Assembly: GCA_958299035.1 (NCBI GenBank)
Contig: CATQJL010000090.1
Coordinates: 124,001 to 188,000 of the forward strand
DNA from: Cylicocyclus nassatus
Taxonomy: Eukaryota; Nematoda; Chromadorea; Rhabditida; Strongylidae
Length of the DNA stretch: 64,000 nucleotides
Direction of reading: 5' to 3'
Under the pieces are notes generated by a model. The model did no database searches, had not been told where the DNA came from, and saw only the letters and a program-made list of their open reading frames with translations. Both the position numbers and the translations under genes were made by a program. Below, piece after piece: positions 24,121-37,035 of the stretch. Each line of letters begins with the position of its first letter. Position 1 is the first letter of the stretch.

Positions 24121-24829
24121 GTCTGTTGCTTTAAGAATCCGCTGGCAAACGATGGCAAACGATGCCGTTGATGCTACAGTTCGTGTGCTGCTGTCCGAAT
24201 TCGCTGGCAAACGATTGCCACTGATGCAACAGCTCGTGTGGCTGTCCGAATTCGCTGGCAAACGATGGTAAACGATGAATTTGATGCTACAGCTCGTGTG
24301 TTGCTATGCGAATTCGCTGGCAAACGATGGCAAACGATGCCGTTGATGCTACAGTTCGTGTGCTGCTGTCCGAATTCGCTGGCAAACGATTGCCACTGAT
24401 GCAACAGCTCGTGTGGCTGTCCGAATTCGCTGGCAAACGATGGTAAACGATGCCTTTGATGCTACAGTTCGTGTGCTGCTGTCCGAATTCGCTGGCAAAC
24501 GATTGCCACTGATGCAACAGCTCGTGTGGCTGTCCGAATTCGCTGGCAAACGATGGTAAACGATGCCTTTGATGGTACAGCTCGTGTGTTGCTATGCGAA
24601 TTCGCTGGCAAACGATGGCAAACGATGCCGTTGATGCTACAGTTCGTGTGTTGCTTTCGAATTCGCTGGCAAACGATGGTAAACGATGCCTTTGATGCTA
24701 CAGTTCGTGTGCTGCTGTCCGAATTCGCTGGCAAACGATTGCCACTGATGCAACAGCTCGTGTGGCTGTCCGAATTCGCTGGCAAACGATGGTAAACGAT
24801 GCCTTTGATGGTACAGCTCGTGTGTTGCT

Positions 24830-27800
24830 ATGCGAATTCGCTGGCAAACGATGGCAAACGATGCCGTTGATGCTACAGTTCGTGTGTTGCTTTCGAATTC
24901 GCTGGCAAACGATGGTAAACGATGCCTTTGATGCTACAGCTCGTGTGTTGCTATGCGAATTCGCTTCGCTGCCAAACGATGGCAAACGATGCCGTTGATG
25001 CTACAGTTCGTGTGTTGCTTTCCGAATTCGCTGGCAAACGATGGTAAACGATGCCTTTGTTGCTACAGCTCGTGTGCTGCTGTCCGAATTCGCTGGCAAA
25101 CGATTGCCACTGATGCAACAGCTCGTGTGGCTGTCCGAATTCGCTGGCAAACGATGGCAAATGATGCCGTTGATGCTACAGTTCGTGTGTTGCTTTAAGA
25201 ATCCGCTGGCAAACGATGGTAAACGATGCCTTTGATGGTACAGCTCGTGTGTTGCTATGCGAATTCGCTGGCAAACGATGGTAAACGATGCCTTTGATGG
25301 TACAGCTCGTGTGTTGCTATGCGAATTCGCTGGCAAACAATGGCAAACGATGCCTCTGATGCTACAGTTCGTGTGTTGCTTTCCGAATTCGCTGGCAAAC
25401 GATGGTAAACGATGTCTTTGATGGTACAGCTCGTGTGTTGCTATGCGAATTCGCTGGCAAACAATGGCAAACGATGCCGTTGATGCTACAGTTCGTGTGC
25501 TGCTGTCCGAATTCGCTGGCAAACGATTGCCACTGATGCAACAGCTCGTGTGGCTGTCCGAATTCGCTGGCAAACGATGGTAAACGATGCCTTTGATGGT
25601 ACAGCTCGTTTGTTGCTATGCGAATTCGCTGGCAAACGATGGCAAACGATGCCGTTGATGCTACAGTTCGTGTGTTGCTTTCGAATTCGCTGGCAAACGA
25701 TGGTAAACGATGCCTTTGATGGTACAGCTCGTGTGTTGCTATGCGAATTCGCTGGCAAACGATGGTAAACGATGCCTTTGATGGTACAGCTCGTGTGTTG
25801 CTATGCGAATTCGCTGGCAAACAATGGCAAACGATGGCTTTGATGCTACAGCTTGTGTGTTGCTATGCGAATTCGCTTCGCTGCCAAACGATGGCAAACG
25901 ATGCCGTTGATGCTACAGTTCGTGTGTTGCTTTCCGAATTCGCTGGCAAACGATGGTAAACGATGCCTTTGCTGCTACAGCTCGTGTGCTGCTGTCCGAA
26001 TTCGCTGGCAAACGATTGCCACTGATGCAACAGCTCGTGTGGCTGTCCGAATTCGCTGGCAAACGATGGCAAATGATGCCGTTGATGCTACAGTTCGTCT
26101 GTTGCTTTAAGAATCCGCTGGCAAACGATGGCAAACGATGCCGTTGATGCTACAGTTCGTGTGCTGCTGTCCGAATTCGCTGGCAAACGATTGCCACTGA
26201 TGCAACAGCTCGTGTGGCTGTCCGAATTCGCTGGCAAACGATGGTAAACGATGAATTTGATGCTACAGCTCGTGTGTTGCTATGCGAATTCGCTGGCAAA
26301 CGATGGCAAACGATGCCGTTGATGCTACAGTTCGTGTGCTGCTGTCCGAATTCGCTGGCAAACGATTGCCACTGATGCAACAGCTCGTGTGGCTGTCCGA
26401 ATTCGCTGGCAAACGATGGTAAACGATGCCTTTGATGCTACAGTTCGTGTGCTGCTGTCCGAATTCGCTGGCAAACGATTGCCACTGATGCAACAGCTCG
26501 TGTGGCTGTCCGAATTCGCTGGCAAACGATGGTAAACGATGCCTTTGATGGTACAGCTCGTGTGTTGCTATGCGAATTCGCTGGCAAACGATGGCAAACG
26601 ATGCCGTTGATGCTACAGTTCGTGTGTTGCTTTCGAATTCGCTGGCAAACGATGGTAAACGATGCCTTTGATGCTACAGCTCGTGTGTTGCTATGCGAAT
26701 TCGCTTCGCTGCCAAACGATGGCAAACGATGCCGTTGATGCTACAGTTCGTGTGTTGCTTTCCGAATTCGCTGGCAAACGATGGTAAACGATGCCTTTGT
26801 TGCTACAGCTCGTGTGCTGCTGTCCGAATTCGCTGGCAAACGATTGCCACTGATGCAACAGCTCGTGTGGCTGTCCGAATTCGCTGGCAAACGATGGCAA
26901 ATGATGCCGTTGATGCTACAGTTCGTGTGTTGCATTAAGAATCCGCTGGCAAACGATGGTAAACGATGCCTTTGATGGTACAGCTCGTGTGTTGCTATGC
27001 GAATTCGCTGGCAAACGATGGTAAACGATGCCTTTGATGGTACAGCTCGTGTGTTGCTATGCGAATTCGCTGGCAAACAATGGCAAACGATTCCTCTGAT
27101 GCTACAGTTCGTGTGTTGCTTTCCGAATTCGCTGGCAAACGATGGTAAACGATGCCTTTGATGGTACAGCTCGTGTGTTGCTATGCGAATTCGCTGGCAA
27201 ACAATGGCAAACGATGCCGTTGATGCTACAGTTCGTGTGCTGCTGTCCGAATTCGCTGGCAAACGATTGCCACTGATGCAACAGCTCGTGTGGCTGTCCG
27301 AATTCGCTGGCAAACGATGGTAAACGATGCCTTTGATGGTACAGCTCGTTTGTTGCTATGCGAATTCGCTGGCAAACGATGGCAAACGATGCCGTTGATG
27401 CTACAGTTCGTGTGTTGCTTTCGAATTCGCTGGCAAACGATGGTAAACGATGCCTTTGATGCTACAGCTCGTGTGTTGCTATGCGAATTCGCTTCGCTGC
27501 CAAACGATGGCAAACGATGCCGTTGATGCTACAGTTCGTGTGTTGCTTTCCGAATTCGCTGGCAAACGATGGTAAACGATGCCTTTGTTGCTACAGCTCG
27601 TGTGCTGCTGTCCGAATTCGCTGGCAAACGATTGCCACTGATGCAACAGCTCGTGTGGCTGTCCGAATTCGCTGGCAAACGATGGCAAATGATGCCGTTG
27701 ATGCTACAGTTCGTGTGTTGCTTTAAGAATCCGCTGGCAAACGATGGTAAACGATGCCTTTGATGGTACAGCTCGTGTGTTGCTATGCGAATTCGCTGGC

Positions 27801-29990
27801 AAACGATGGTAAACGATGCCTTTGATGGTACAGCTCGTGTGTTGCTATGCGAATTCGCTGGCAAACAATGGCAAACGATGCCTCTGATGCTACAGTTCGT
27901 GTGTTGCTTTCCGAATTCGCTGGCAAACGATGGTAAACGATGTCTTTGATGGTACAGCTCGTGTGTTGCTATGCGAATTCGCTGGCAAACAATGGCAAAC
28001 GATGCCGTTGATGCTACAGTTCGTGTGCTGCTGTCCGAATTCGCTGGCAAACGATTGCCACTGATGCAACAGCTCGTGTGGCTGTCCGAATTCGCTGGCA
28101 AACGATGGTAAACGATGCCTTTGATGGTACAGCTCGTTTGTTGCTATGCGAATTCGCTGGCAAACGATGGCAAACGATGCCGTTGATGCTACAGTTCGTG
28201 TGTTGCTTTCGAATTCGCTGGCAAACGATGGTAAACGATGCCTTTGATGGTACAGCTCGTGTGTTGCTATGCGAATTCGCTGGCAAACGATGGTAAACGA
28301 TGCCTTTGATGGTACAGCTCGTGTGTTGCTATGCGAATTCGCTGGCAAACAATGGCAAACGATGGCTTTGATGCTACAGCTTGTGTGTTGCTATGCGAAT
28401 TCGCTTCGCTGCCAAACGATGGCAAACGATGCCGTTGATGCTACAGTTCGTGTGTTGCTTTCCGAATTCGCTGGCAAACGATGGTAAACGATGCCTTTGC
28501 TGCTACAGCTCGTGTGCTGCTGTCCGAATTCGCTGGCAAACGATTGCCACTGATGCAACAGCTCGTGTGGCTGTCCGAATTCGCTGGCAAACGATGGCAA
28601 ATGATGCCGTTGATGCTACAGTTCGTCTGTTGCTTTAAGAATCCGCTGGCAAACGATGGCAAACGATGCCGTTGATGCTACAGTTCGTGTGCTGCTGTCC
28701 GAATTCGCTGGCAAACGATTGCCACTGATGCAACAGCTCGTGTGGCTGTCCGAATTCGCTGGCAAACGATGGTAAACGATGAATTTGATGCTACAGCTCG
28801 TGTGTTGCTATGCGAATTCGCTGGCAAACGATGGCAAACGATGCCGTTGATGCTACAGTTCGTGTGCTGCTGTCCGAATTCGCTGGCAAACGATTGCCAC
28901 TGATGCAACAGCTCGTGTGGCTGTCCGAATTCGCTGGCAAACGATGGTAAACGATGCCTTTGATGCTACAGTTCGTGTGCTGCTGTCCGAATTCGCTGGC
29001 AAACGATTGCCACTGATGCAACAGCTCGTGTGGCTGTCCGAATTCGCTGGCAAACGATGGTAAACGATGCCTTTGATGGTACAGCTCGTGTGTTGCTATG
29101 CGAATTCGCTGGCAAACGATGGCAAACGATGCCGTTGATGCTACAGTTCGTGTGTTGCTTTCGAATTCGCTGGCAAACGATGGTAAACGATGCCTTTGAT
29201 GCTACAGCTCGTGTGTTGCTATGCGAATTCGCTTCGCTGCCAAACGATGGCAAACGATGCCGTTGATGCTACAGTTCGTGTGTTGCTTTCCGAATTCGCT
29301 GGCAAACGATGGTAAACGATGCCTTTGTTGCTACAGCTCGTGTGCTGCTGTCCGAATTCGCTGGCAAACGATTGCCACTGATGCAACAGCTCGTGTGGCT
29401 GTCCGAATTCGCTGGCAAACGATGGCAAATGATGCCGTTGATGCTACAGTTCGTGTGTTGCTTTAAGAATCCGCTGGCAAACGATGGTAAACGATGCCTT
29501 TGATGGTACAGCTCGTGTGTTGCTATGCGAATTCGCTGGCAAACGATGGTAAACGATGCCTTTGATGGTACAGCTCGTGTGTTGCTATGCGAATTCGCTG
29601 GCAAACAATGGCAAACGATTCCTCTGATGCTACAGTTCGTGTGTTGCTTTCCGAATTCGCTGGCAAACGATGGTAAACGATGCCTTTGATGGTACAGCTC
29701 GTGTGTTGCTATGCGAATTCGCTGGCAAACAATGGCAAACGATGCCGTTGATGCTACAGTTCGTGTGCTGCTGTCCGAATTCGCTGGCAAACGATTGCCA
29801 CTGATGCAACAGCTCGTGTGGCTGTCCGAATTCGCTGGCAAACGATGGTAAACGATGCCTTTGATGGTACAGCTCGTTTGTTGCTATGCGAATTCGCTGG
29901 CAAACGATGGCAAACGATGCCGTTGATGCTACAGTTCGGTGTTGCTTTCGAATTCGCTGGCAAACGATGGTAAACGATGCCTTTGATGCT
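24830..29990. repeat. Block duplication, period 2,528 bp, about two copies
   Basis: Bases from about 24,830 to 27,357 recur from 27,358 to about 29,885, and similarity runs on to about 29,990. Copies share GCTCGTTTG, CCTTTGCTGCTAC, CAGCTTGTGTG and GCAAACAATGG marks. The region also contains shorter shifts of 1,740 and 1,976 bp, so the block is a nested product of earlier duplications. A one-base deletion (TTCGGTGTTGC) lies near 29,938. Confidence 0.82.
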
Positions 29991-29999
29991 ACAGCTTGT

Positions 30000-32900
30000 G
30001 TGTTGCTATGCGAATTCGCTTCGCTGCCAAACGATGGCAAACGATGCCGTTGATGCTACAGTTCGTGTGTTGCTTTCCGAATTCGCTGGCAAACGATGGT
30101 AAACGATGCCTTTGCTGCTACAGCTCGTGTGCTGCTGTCCGAATTCGCTGGCAAACGATTGCCACTGATGCAACAGCTCGTGTGGCTGTCCGAATTCGCT
30201 GGCAAACGATGGCAAATGATGCCGTTGATGCTACAGTTCGTCTGTTGCTTTAAGAATCCGCTGGCAAACGATGGCAAACGATGCCGTTGATGCTACAGTT
30301 CGTGTGCTGCTGTCCGAATTCGCTGGCAAACGATTGCCACTGATGCAACAGCTCGTGTGGCTGTCCGAATTCGCTGGCAAACGATGGTAAACGATGAATT
30401 TGATGCTACAGCTCGTGTGTTGCTATGCGAATTCGCTGGCAAACGATGGCAAACGATGCCGTTGATGCTACAGTTCGTGTGCTGCTGTCCGAATTCGCTG
30501 GCAAACGATTGCCACTGATGCAACAGCTCGTGTGGCTGTCCGAATTCGCTGGCAAACGATGGTAAACGATGCCTTTGATGCTATAGTTCGTGTGCTGCTG
30601 TCCGAATTCGCTGGCAAACGATTGCCACTGATGCAACAGCTCGTGTGGCTGTCCGAATTCGCTGGCAAACGATGGCAAATGATGCCGTTGATGCTACAGT
30701 TCGTGTGATGCTTTCCGAATTCGCTTGCAAACGATGGCAAGCGATGCCGTTGATGCTACAGTTCGTGTGTTGCTTTCCGAATTCGCTGGCAAACGATGGT
30801 AAACGATGCCTTTGATGCAACAGCTCGTGTGGCTGTCCGAATTCGCTGGCAAACGATGGTAAACGATGCCTTTGATGGTACAGCTCGTGTGTTGCTATGC
30901 GAATTCGCTGGCAAACGATGGCAAACGATGCCGTTGATGCTACAGTTCGTGTGTTGCTTTCGAATTCGCTGGCAAACGATGGTAAACGATGCCTTTGATG
31001 CTACAGCTCGTGTGTTGCTATGCGAATTCGCTTCGCTGCCAAACGATGGCAAACGATGCCGTTGATGCTACAGTTCGTGTGTTGCTTTCCGAATTCGCTG
31101 GCAAACGATGGTAAACGATGCCTTTGTTGCTACAGCTCGTGTGCTGCTGTCCGAATTCGCTGGCAAACGATTGCCACTGATGCAACAGCTCGTGTGGCTG
31201 TCCGAATTCACTGGCAAACGATGGTAAACGATGAATTTGATGCTACAGCTCGTGTGTGGCTGTCCGAATTCGCTGACAAACGATGGCAAACGATGCCTTT
31301 GATGCTACAGTTCGTGTGCTGCTGTCCGAATTCGCTGGCAAACGATTGCCGCTGATGCAACAGCTCGTGTGGCTGTCCGAATTCGCTGGCAAACGATGGT
31401 AAACGATGAATTTGATGCTACAGCTCGTGTGTTGCTATGCGAATTCGCTGGCAAACGATGGCAAACGATGCCGTTGATGCTACAGTTCGTGTGCTGCTGT
31501 CCGAATTCGCTGGCAAACGATTGCCACTGATGCAACAGCTCGTGTGGCTGTCCGAATTCGCTGGCAAACGATGGTAAACGATGCCTTTGATGCTACAGTT
31601 CGTGTGCTGCTGTCCGAATTCGCTGGCAAACGATTGCCACTGATGCAACAGCTCGTGTGGCTGTCCGAATTCGCTGGCAAACGATGGTAAACGATGCCTT
31701 TGATGGTACAGCTCGTGTGTTGCTATGCGAATTCGCTGGCAAACGATGGCAAACGATGCCGTTGATGCTACAGTTCGTGTGTTGCTTTCGAATTCGCTGG
31801 CAAACGATGGTAAACGATGCCTTTGATGCTACAGCTCGTGTGTTGCTATGCGAATTCGCTTCGCTGCCAAACGATGGCAAACGATGCCGTTGATGCTACA
31901 GTTCGTGTGTTGCTTTCCGAATTCGCTGGCAAACGATGGTAAACGATGCCTTTGTTGCTACAGCTCGTGTGCTGCTGTCCGAATTCGCTGGCAAACGATT
32001 GCCACTGATGCAACAGCTCGTGTGGCTGTCCGAATTCGCTGGCAAACGATGGCAAATGATGCCGTTGATGCTACAGTCCGTCTGTTGCTTTAAGAATCCG
32101 CTGGCAAACGATGGCAAACGATGCCGTTGATGCTACAGTTCGTGTGCTGCTGTCCGAATTCGCTGGCAAACGATTGCCACTGATGCAACAGCTCGTGTGG
32201 CTGTCCGAATTCGCTGGCAAACGATGGTAAACGATGAATTTGATGCTACAGCTCGTGTGTTGCTATGCGAATTCGCTGGCAAACGATGGCAAACGATGCC
32301 GTTGATGCTACAGTTCGTGTGCTGCTGTCCGAATTCGCTGGCAAACGATTGCCACTGATGCAACAGCTCGTGTGGCTGTCCGAATTCGCTGGCAAACGAT
32401 GGTAAACGATGCCTTTGATGCTACAGTTCGTGTGCTGCTGTCCGAATTCGCTGGCAAACGATTGCCACTGATGCAACAGCTCGTGTGGCTGTCCGAATTC
32501 GCTGGCAAACGATGGCAAACGATGCCGTTGATGCTACAGTTCGTGTGATGCTTTCCGAATTCGCTTGCAAACGATGGCAAGCGATGCCGTTGATGCTACA
32601 GTTCGTGTGTTGCTTTCCGAATTCGCTGGCAAACGATGGTAAACGATGCCTTTGATGGTACAGCTCGTGTGTTGCTATGCGAATTCGCTGGCAAACGATG
32701 GCAAACGATGCCTCTGATGCTACAGTTCGTGTGTTGCTTTCCGAATTCGCTGGCAAACGATGGTAAACGATGCCTTTGATGGTACAGCTCGTGTGTTGCT
32801 ATGCGAATTCGCTGGCAAACGATGGCAAACGATGCCGTTGATGCTACAGTTCGTGTGCTGCTGTCCGAATTCGCTGGCAAACGATTGCCACTGATGCAAC

Positions 32901-33360
32901 AGCTCGTGTGGCTGTCCGAATTCGCTGGCAAACGATGGTAAACGATGCCTTTGATGGTACAGCTCGTTTGTTGCTATGCGAATTCGCTGGCAAACGATGG
33001 CAAACGATGCCGTTGATGCTACAGTTCGTGTGTTGCTTTCGAATTCGCTGGCAAACGATGGTAAACGATGCCTTTGATGCTACAGCTTGTGTGTTGCTAT
33101 GCGAATTCGCTTCGCTGCCAAACGATGGCAAACGATGCCGTTGATGCTACAGTTCGTGTGCTGCTGTCCGAATTCGCTGGCAAACGATTGCCACTGATGC
33201 AACAGCTCGTGTGGCTGTCCGAATTCGCTGGCAAACGATGGTAAACGATGAATTTGATGCTACAGCTCGTGTGTTGCTATGCGAATTCGCTGGCAAACGA
33301 TGGCAAACGATGCCGTTGATGCTACAGTTCGTGTGCTGCTGTCCGAATTCGCTGGCAAAC
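30000..33360. repeat. Core array without one dominant period
   Basis: This stretch is assembled from core phrases already seen: F-G dimers, 53+60 pairs and GATGAATTT monomers. The part from about 31,020 to 31,880 closely matches 13,007-13,867, 19,275-20,135 and 22,273-23,133. A segment of about 660 bp from near 32,500 recurs at a 1,550-bp shift. Private changes include CTATAGTTCG near 30,583 and CAGTCCGTCTG near 32,075. No gene is visible. Confidence 0.75.
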
Positions 33361-33362
33361 GA

Positions 33363-34310
33363 TTGCCACTGATGCAACAGCTCGTGTGGCTGTCCGAATT
33401 CGCTGGCAAACGATGGTAAACGATGCCTTTGATGCTACAGTTCGTGTGCTGCTGTCCGAATTCGCTGGCAAACGATTGCCACTGATGCAACAGCTCGTGT
33501 GGCTGTCCGAATTCGCTGGCAAACGATGGCAAATGATGCCGTTGATGCTACAGTTCGTGTGTTGCTTTAAGAATCCGCTGGCAAACGATGGCAAACGATG
33601 CCGTTGATGCTACAGTTCGTGTGATGCTTTCCGAATTCGCTTGCAAACGATGGCAAGCGATGCCGTTGATGCTACAGTTCGTGTGTTGCTTTCCGAATTC
33701 GCTGGCAAACGATGGTAAACGATGCCTTTGATGGTACAGCTCGTGTGTTGCTATGCGAATTCGCTGGCAAACGATGGCAAACGATGCCCCTGATGCTACA
33801 GTTCGTGTGTTGCTTTCCGAATTCGCTGGCAAACGATTGCCACCGATGCAACAGCTCGTGTGGCTGTCCGAATTCGCTGGCAAACGATGGTAAACGATGC
33901 CTTTGATGCTACAGTTCGTGTGCTGCTGTCCGAATTCGCTGGCAAACGATTGCCACTGATGCAACAGCTCGTGTGGCTGTCCGAATTCGCTGGCAAACGA
34001 TGGCAAATGATGCCGTTGATGCTACAGTTCGTGTGTTGCTTTAAGAATCCGCTGGCAAACGATGGCAAACGATGCCGTTGATGCTACAGTTCGTGTGATG
34101 CTTTCCGAATTCGCTTGCAAACGATGGCAAGCGATGCCGTTGATGCTACAGTTCGTGTGTTGCTTTCCGAATTCGCTGGCAAACGATGGTAAACGATGCC
34201 TTTGATGGTACAGCTCGTGTGTTGCTATGCGAATTCGCTGGCAAACGATGGCAAACGATGCCTCTGATGCTACAGTTCGTGTGTTGCTTTCCGAATTCGC
34301 TGGCAAACGA
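33363..34310. repeat. Tandem duplication of 474 bp
   Basis: Two blocks, about 33,363-33,836 and 33,837-34,310, share monomer order through the 53+60 pair, a D monomer, an H monomer and the following GATGGTACAG monomer. Differences include CGATGCCCCTGATG near 33,785 against CGATGCCTCTGATG near 34,259. Similarity ends where GATTGCCACCG (33,837) meets GATGGTAAACG. Confidence 0.8.
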
Positions 34311-35119
34311 TGGTAAACGATGCCTTTGATGGTACAGCTCGTGTGTTGCTATGCGAATTCGCTGGCAAACGATGGCAAACGATGCCGTTGATGCTACAGT
34401 TCGTGTGCTGCTGTCCGAATTCGCTGGCAAACGATTGCCACTGATGCAACAGCTCGTGTGGCTGTCCGAATTCGCTGGCAAACGATGGTAAACGATGCCT
34501 TTGATGGTACAGCTCGTTTGTTGCTATGCGAATTCGCTGGCAAACGATGGCAAACGATGCCGTTGATGCTACAGTTCGTGTGTTGCTTTCGAATTCGCTG
34601 GCAAACGATGGTAAACGATGCCTTTGATGCTACAGCTTGTGTGTTGCTATGCGAATTCGCTTCGCTGCCAAACGATGGCAAACGATGCCGTTGATGCTAC
34701 AGTTCGTGTGTTGCTTTCCGAATTCGCTGGCAAACGATGGTAAACGATGCCTTTGCTGCTACAGCTCGTGTGCTGCTGTCCGAATTCGCTGGCAAACGAT
34801 TGCCACTGATGCAACAGCTCGTGTGGCTGTCCGAATTCGCTGGCAAACGATGGCAAATGATGCCGTTGATGCTACAGTTCGTGTGTTGCTTTAAGAATCC
34901 GCTGGCAAACGATGGCAAACGATGCCGTTGATGCTACAGTTCGTGTGCTGCTGTCCGAATTCGCTGGCAAACGATTGCCACTGATGCAACAGCTCGTGTG
35001 GCTGTCCGAATTCGCTGGCAAATGATGGTAAACGATGAATTTGATGCTACAGCTCGTGTGTTGCTATGCGAATTCGCTGGCAAACGATGGCAAACGATGC
35101 CGTTGATGCTACAGTTCGT

Positions 35120-35766
35120 GTGCTGCTGTCCGAATTCGCTGGCAAACGATTGCCACTGATGCAACAGCTCGTGTGGCTGTCCGAATTCGCTGGCAAACGA
35201 TGGTAAACGATGCCTTTGATGGTACAGCTCGTGTGTTGCTATGCGAATTCGCTGGCAAACGATGGCAAACGATGCCGTTGATGCTACAGTTCGTGTGTTG
35301 CTTTCGAATTCGCTGGCAAACGATGGTAAACGATGCCTTTGATGCTACAGCTCGTGTGTTGCTATGCGAATTCGCTTCGCTGCCAAACGATGGCAAACGA
35401 TGCCGTTGATGCTACAGTTCGTGTGTTGCTTTCCGAATTCGCTGGCAAACGATGGTAAACGATGCCTTTGCTGCTACAGCTCGTGTGCTGCTGTCCGAAT
35501 TCGCTGGCAAACGATTGCCACTGATGCAACAGCTCGTGTGGCTGTCCGAATTCGCTGGCAAACGATGGTAAACGATGCCTTTGATGGTACAGCTCGTGTG
35601 TTGCTATGCGAATTCGCTGGCAAACGATGGCAAACGATGCCGTTGATGCTACAGTTCGTGTGTTGCTTTCGAATTCGCTGGCAAACGATGGTAAACGATG
35701 CCTTTGATGCTACAGCTCGTGTGTTGCTATGCGAATTCGCTTCGCTGCCAAACGATGGCAAACGAT
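35120..35766. repeat. Tandem duplication of 365 bp
   Basis: A unit holding a 53+60 pair, a GATGGTACAG monomer, an F-G dimer and one ordinary monomer (53+60+62+61+67+62 = 365) occurs at about 35,120-35,484 and again from 35,485. The second copy ends near 35,766, where CCTTTGTTGCTAC replaces CCGTTGATGCTAC. The same 365-bp architecture is found independently at 46,622-47,435. Confidence 0.82.
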
Positions 35767-37035
35767 GCCTTTGTTGCTACAGTTCGTGTGCTGCTGTCCG
35801 AATTCGCTGGCAAACGATTGCCACTGATGCAACAGCTCGTGTGGCTGTCCGAATTCGCTGGCAAACGATGGCAAATGATGCCGTTGATGCTACAGTTCGT
35901 GTGTTGCTTTAAGAATCCGCTGGCAAACGATGGCAAACGATGCCGTTGATGCTACAGTTCGTGTGATGCTTTCCGAATTCGCTTGCAAACGATGGCAAGC
36001 GATGCCGTTGATGCTACAGTTCGTGTGTTGCTTTCCGAATTCGCTGGCAAACGATGGTAAACGATGCCTTTGATGGTACAGCTCGTGTGTTGCTATGCGA
36101 ATTCGCTGGCAAACGATGGCAAACGATGCCTCTGATGCTACAGTTCGTGTGTTGCTTTCCGAATTCGCTGGCAAACGATGGTAAACGATGCCTTTGCTGC
36201 TACAGCTCGTGTGCTGCTGTCCGAATTCGCTGGCAAACGATTGCCACTGATGCAACAGCTCGTGTGGCTGTCCGAATTCGCTGGCAAACGATGGCAAACG
36301 ATGCCGTTGATGCTACAGTTCGTGTGCTGCTGTCCGAATTCGCTGGCAAACGATTGCCACTGATGCAACAGCTCGTGTGGCTGTCCGAATTCGCTGGCAA
36401 ACGATGGTAAACGATGCCTTTGATGGTACAGCTCGTGTGTTGCTATGCGAATTCGCTGGCAAACGATGGCAAACGATGCCGTTGATGCTACAGTTCGTGT
36501 GTTGCTTTCGAATTCGCTGGCAAACGATGGTAAACGATGCCTTTGATGCTACAGCTCGTGTGTTGCTATGCGAATTCGCTTCGCTGCCAAACGATGGCAA
36601 ACGATGCCTTTGTTGCTACAGTTCGTGTGCTGCTGTCCGAATTCGCTGGCAAACGATTGCCACTGATGCAACAGCTCGTGTGGCTGTCCGAATTCGCTGG
36701 CAAACGATGGCAAATGATGCCGTTGATGCTACAGTTCGTGTGTTGCTTTAAGAATCCGCTGGCAAACGATGGCAAACGATGCCGTTGATGCTACAGTTCG
36801 TGTGATGCTTTCCGAATTCGCTTGCAAACGATGGCAAGCGATGCCGTTGATGCTACAGTTCGTGTGTTGCTTTCCGAATTCGCTGGCAAACGATGGTAAA
36901 CGATGCCTTTGATGGTACAGCTCGTGTGTTGCTATGCGAATTCGCTGGCAAACGATGGCAAACGATGCCTCTGATGCTACAGTTCGTGTGTTGCTTTCCG
37001 AATTCGCTGGCAAACGATGGTAAACGATGCCTTTG
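35485..37035. repeat. Tandem duplication of 839 bp, 1.85 copies
   Basis: Bases from about 35,485 to 36,196 recur at 36,324 to 37,035. The second copy carries the same junction as the first, in which a G monomer leads straight into CCTTTGTTGCTACAGTTCG. The copy breaks where CCTTTGCTGCTAC (near 36,190) meets CCTTTGATGGTAC (near 37,030). Confidence 0.8.
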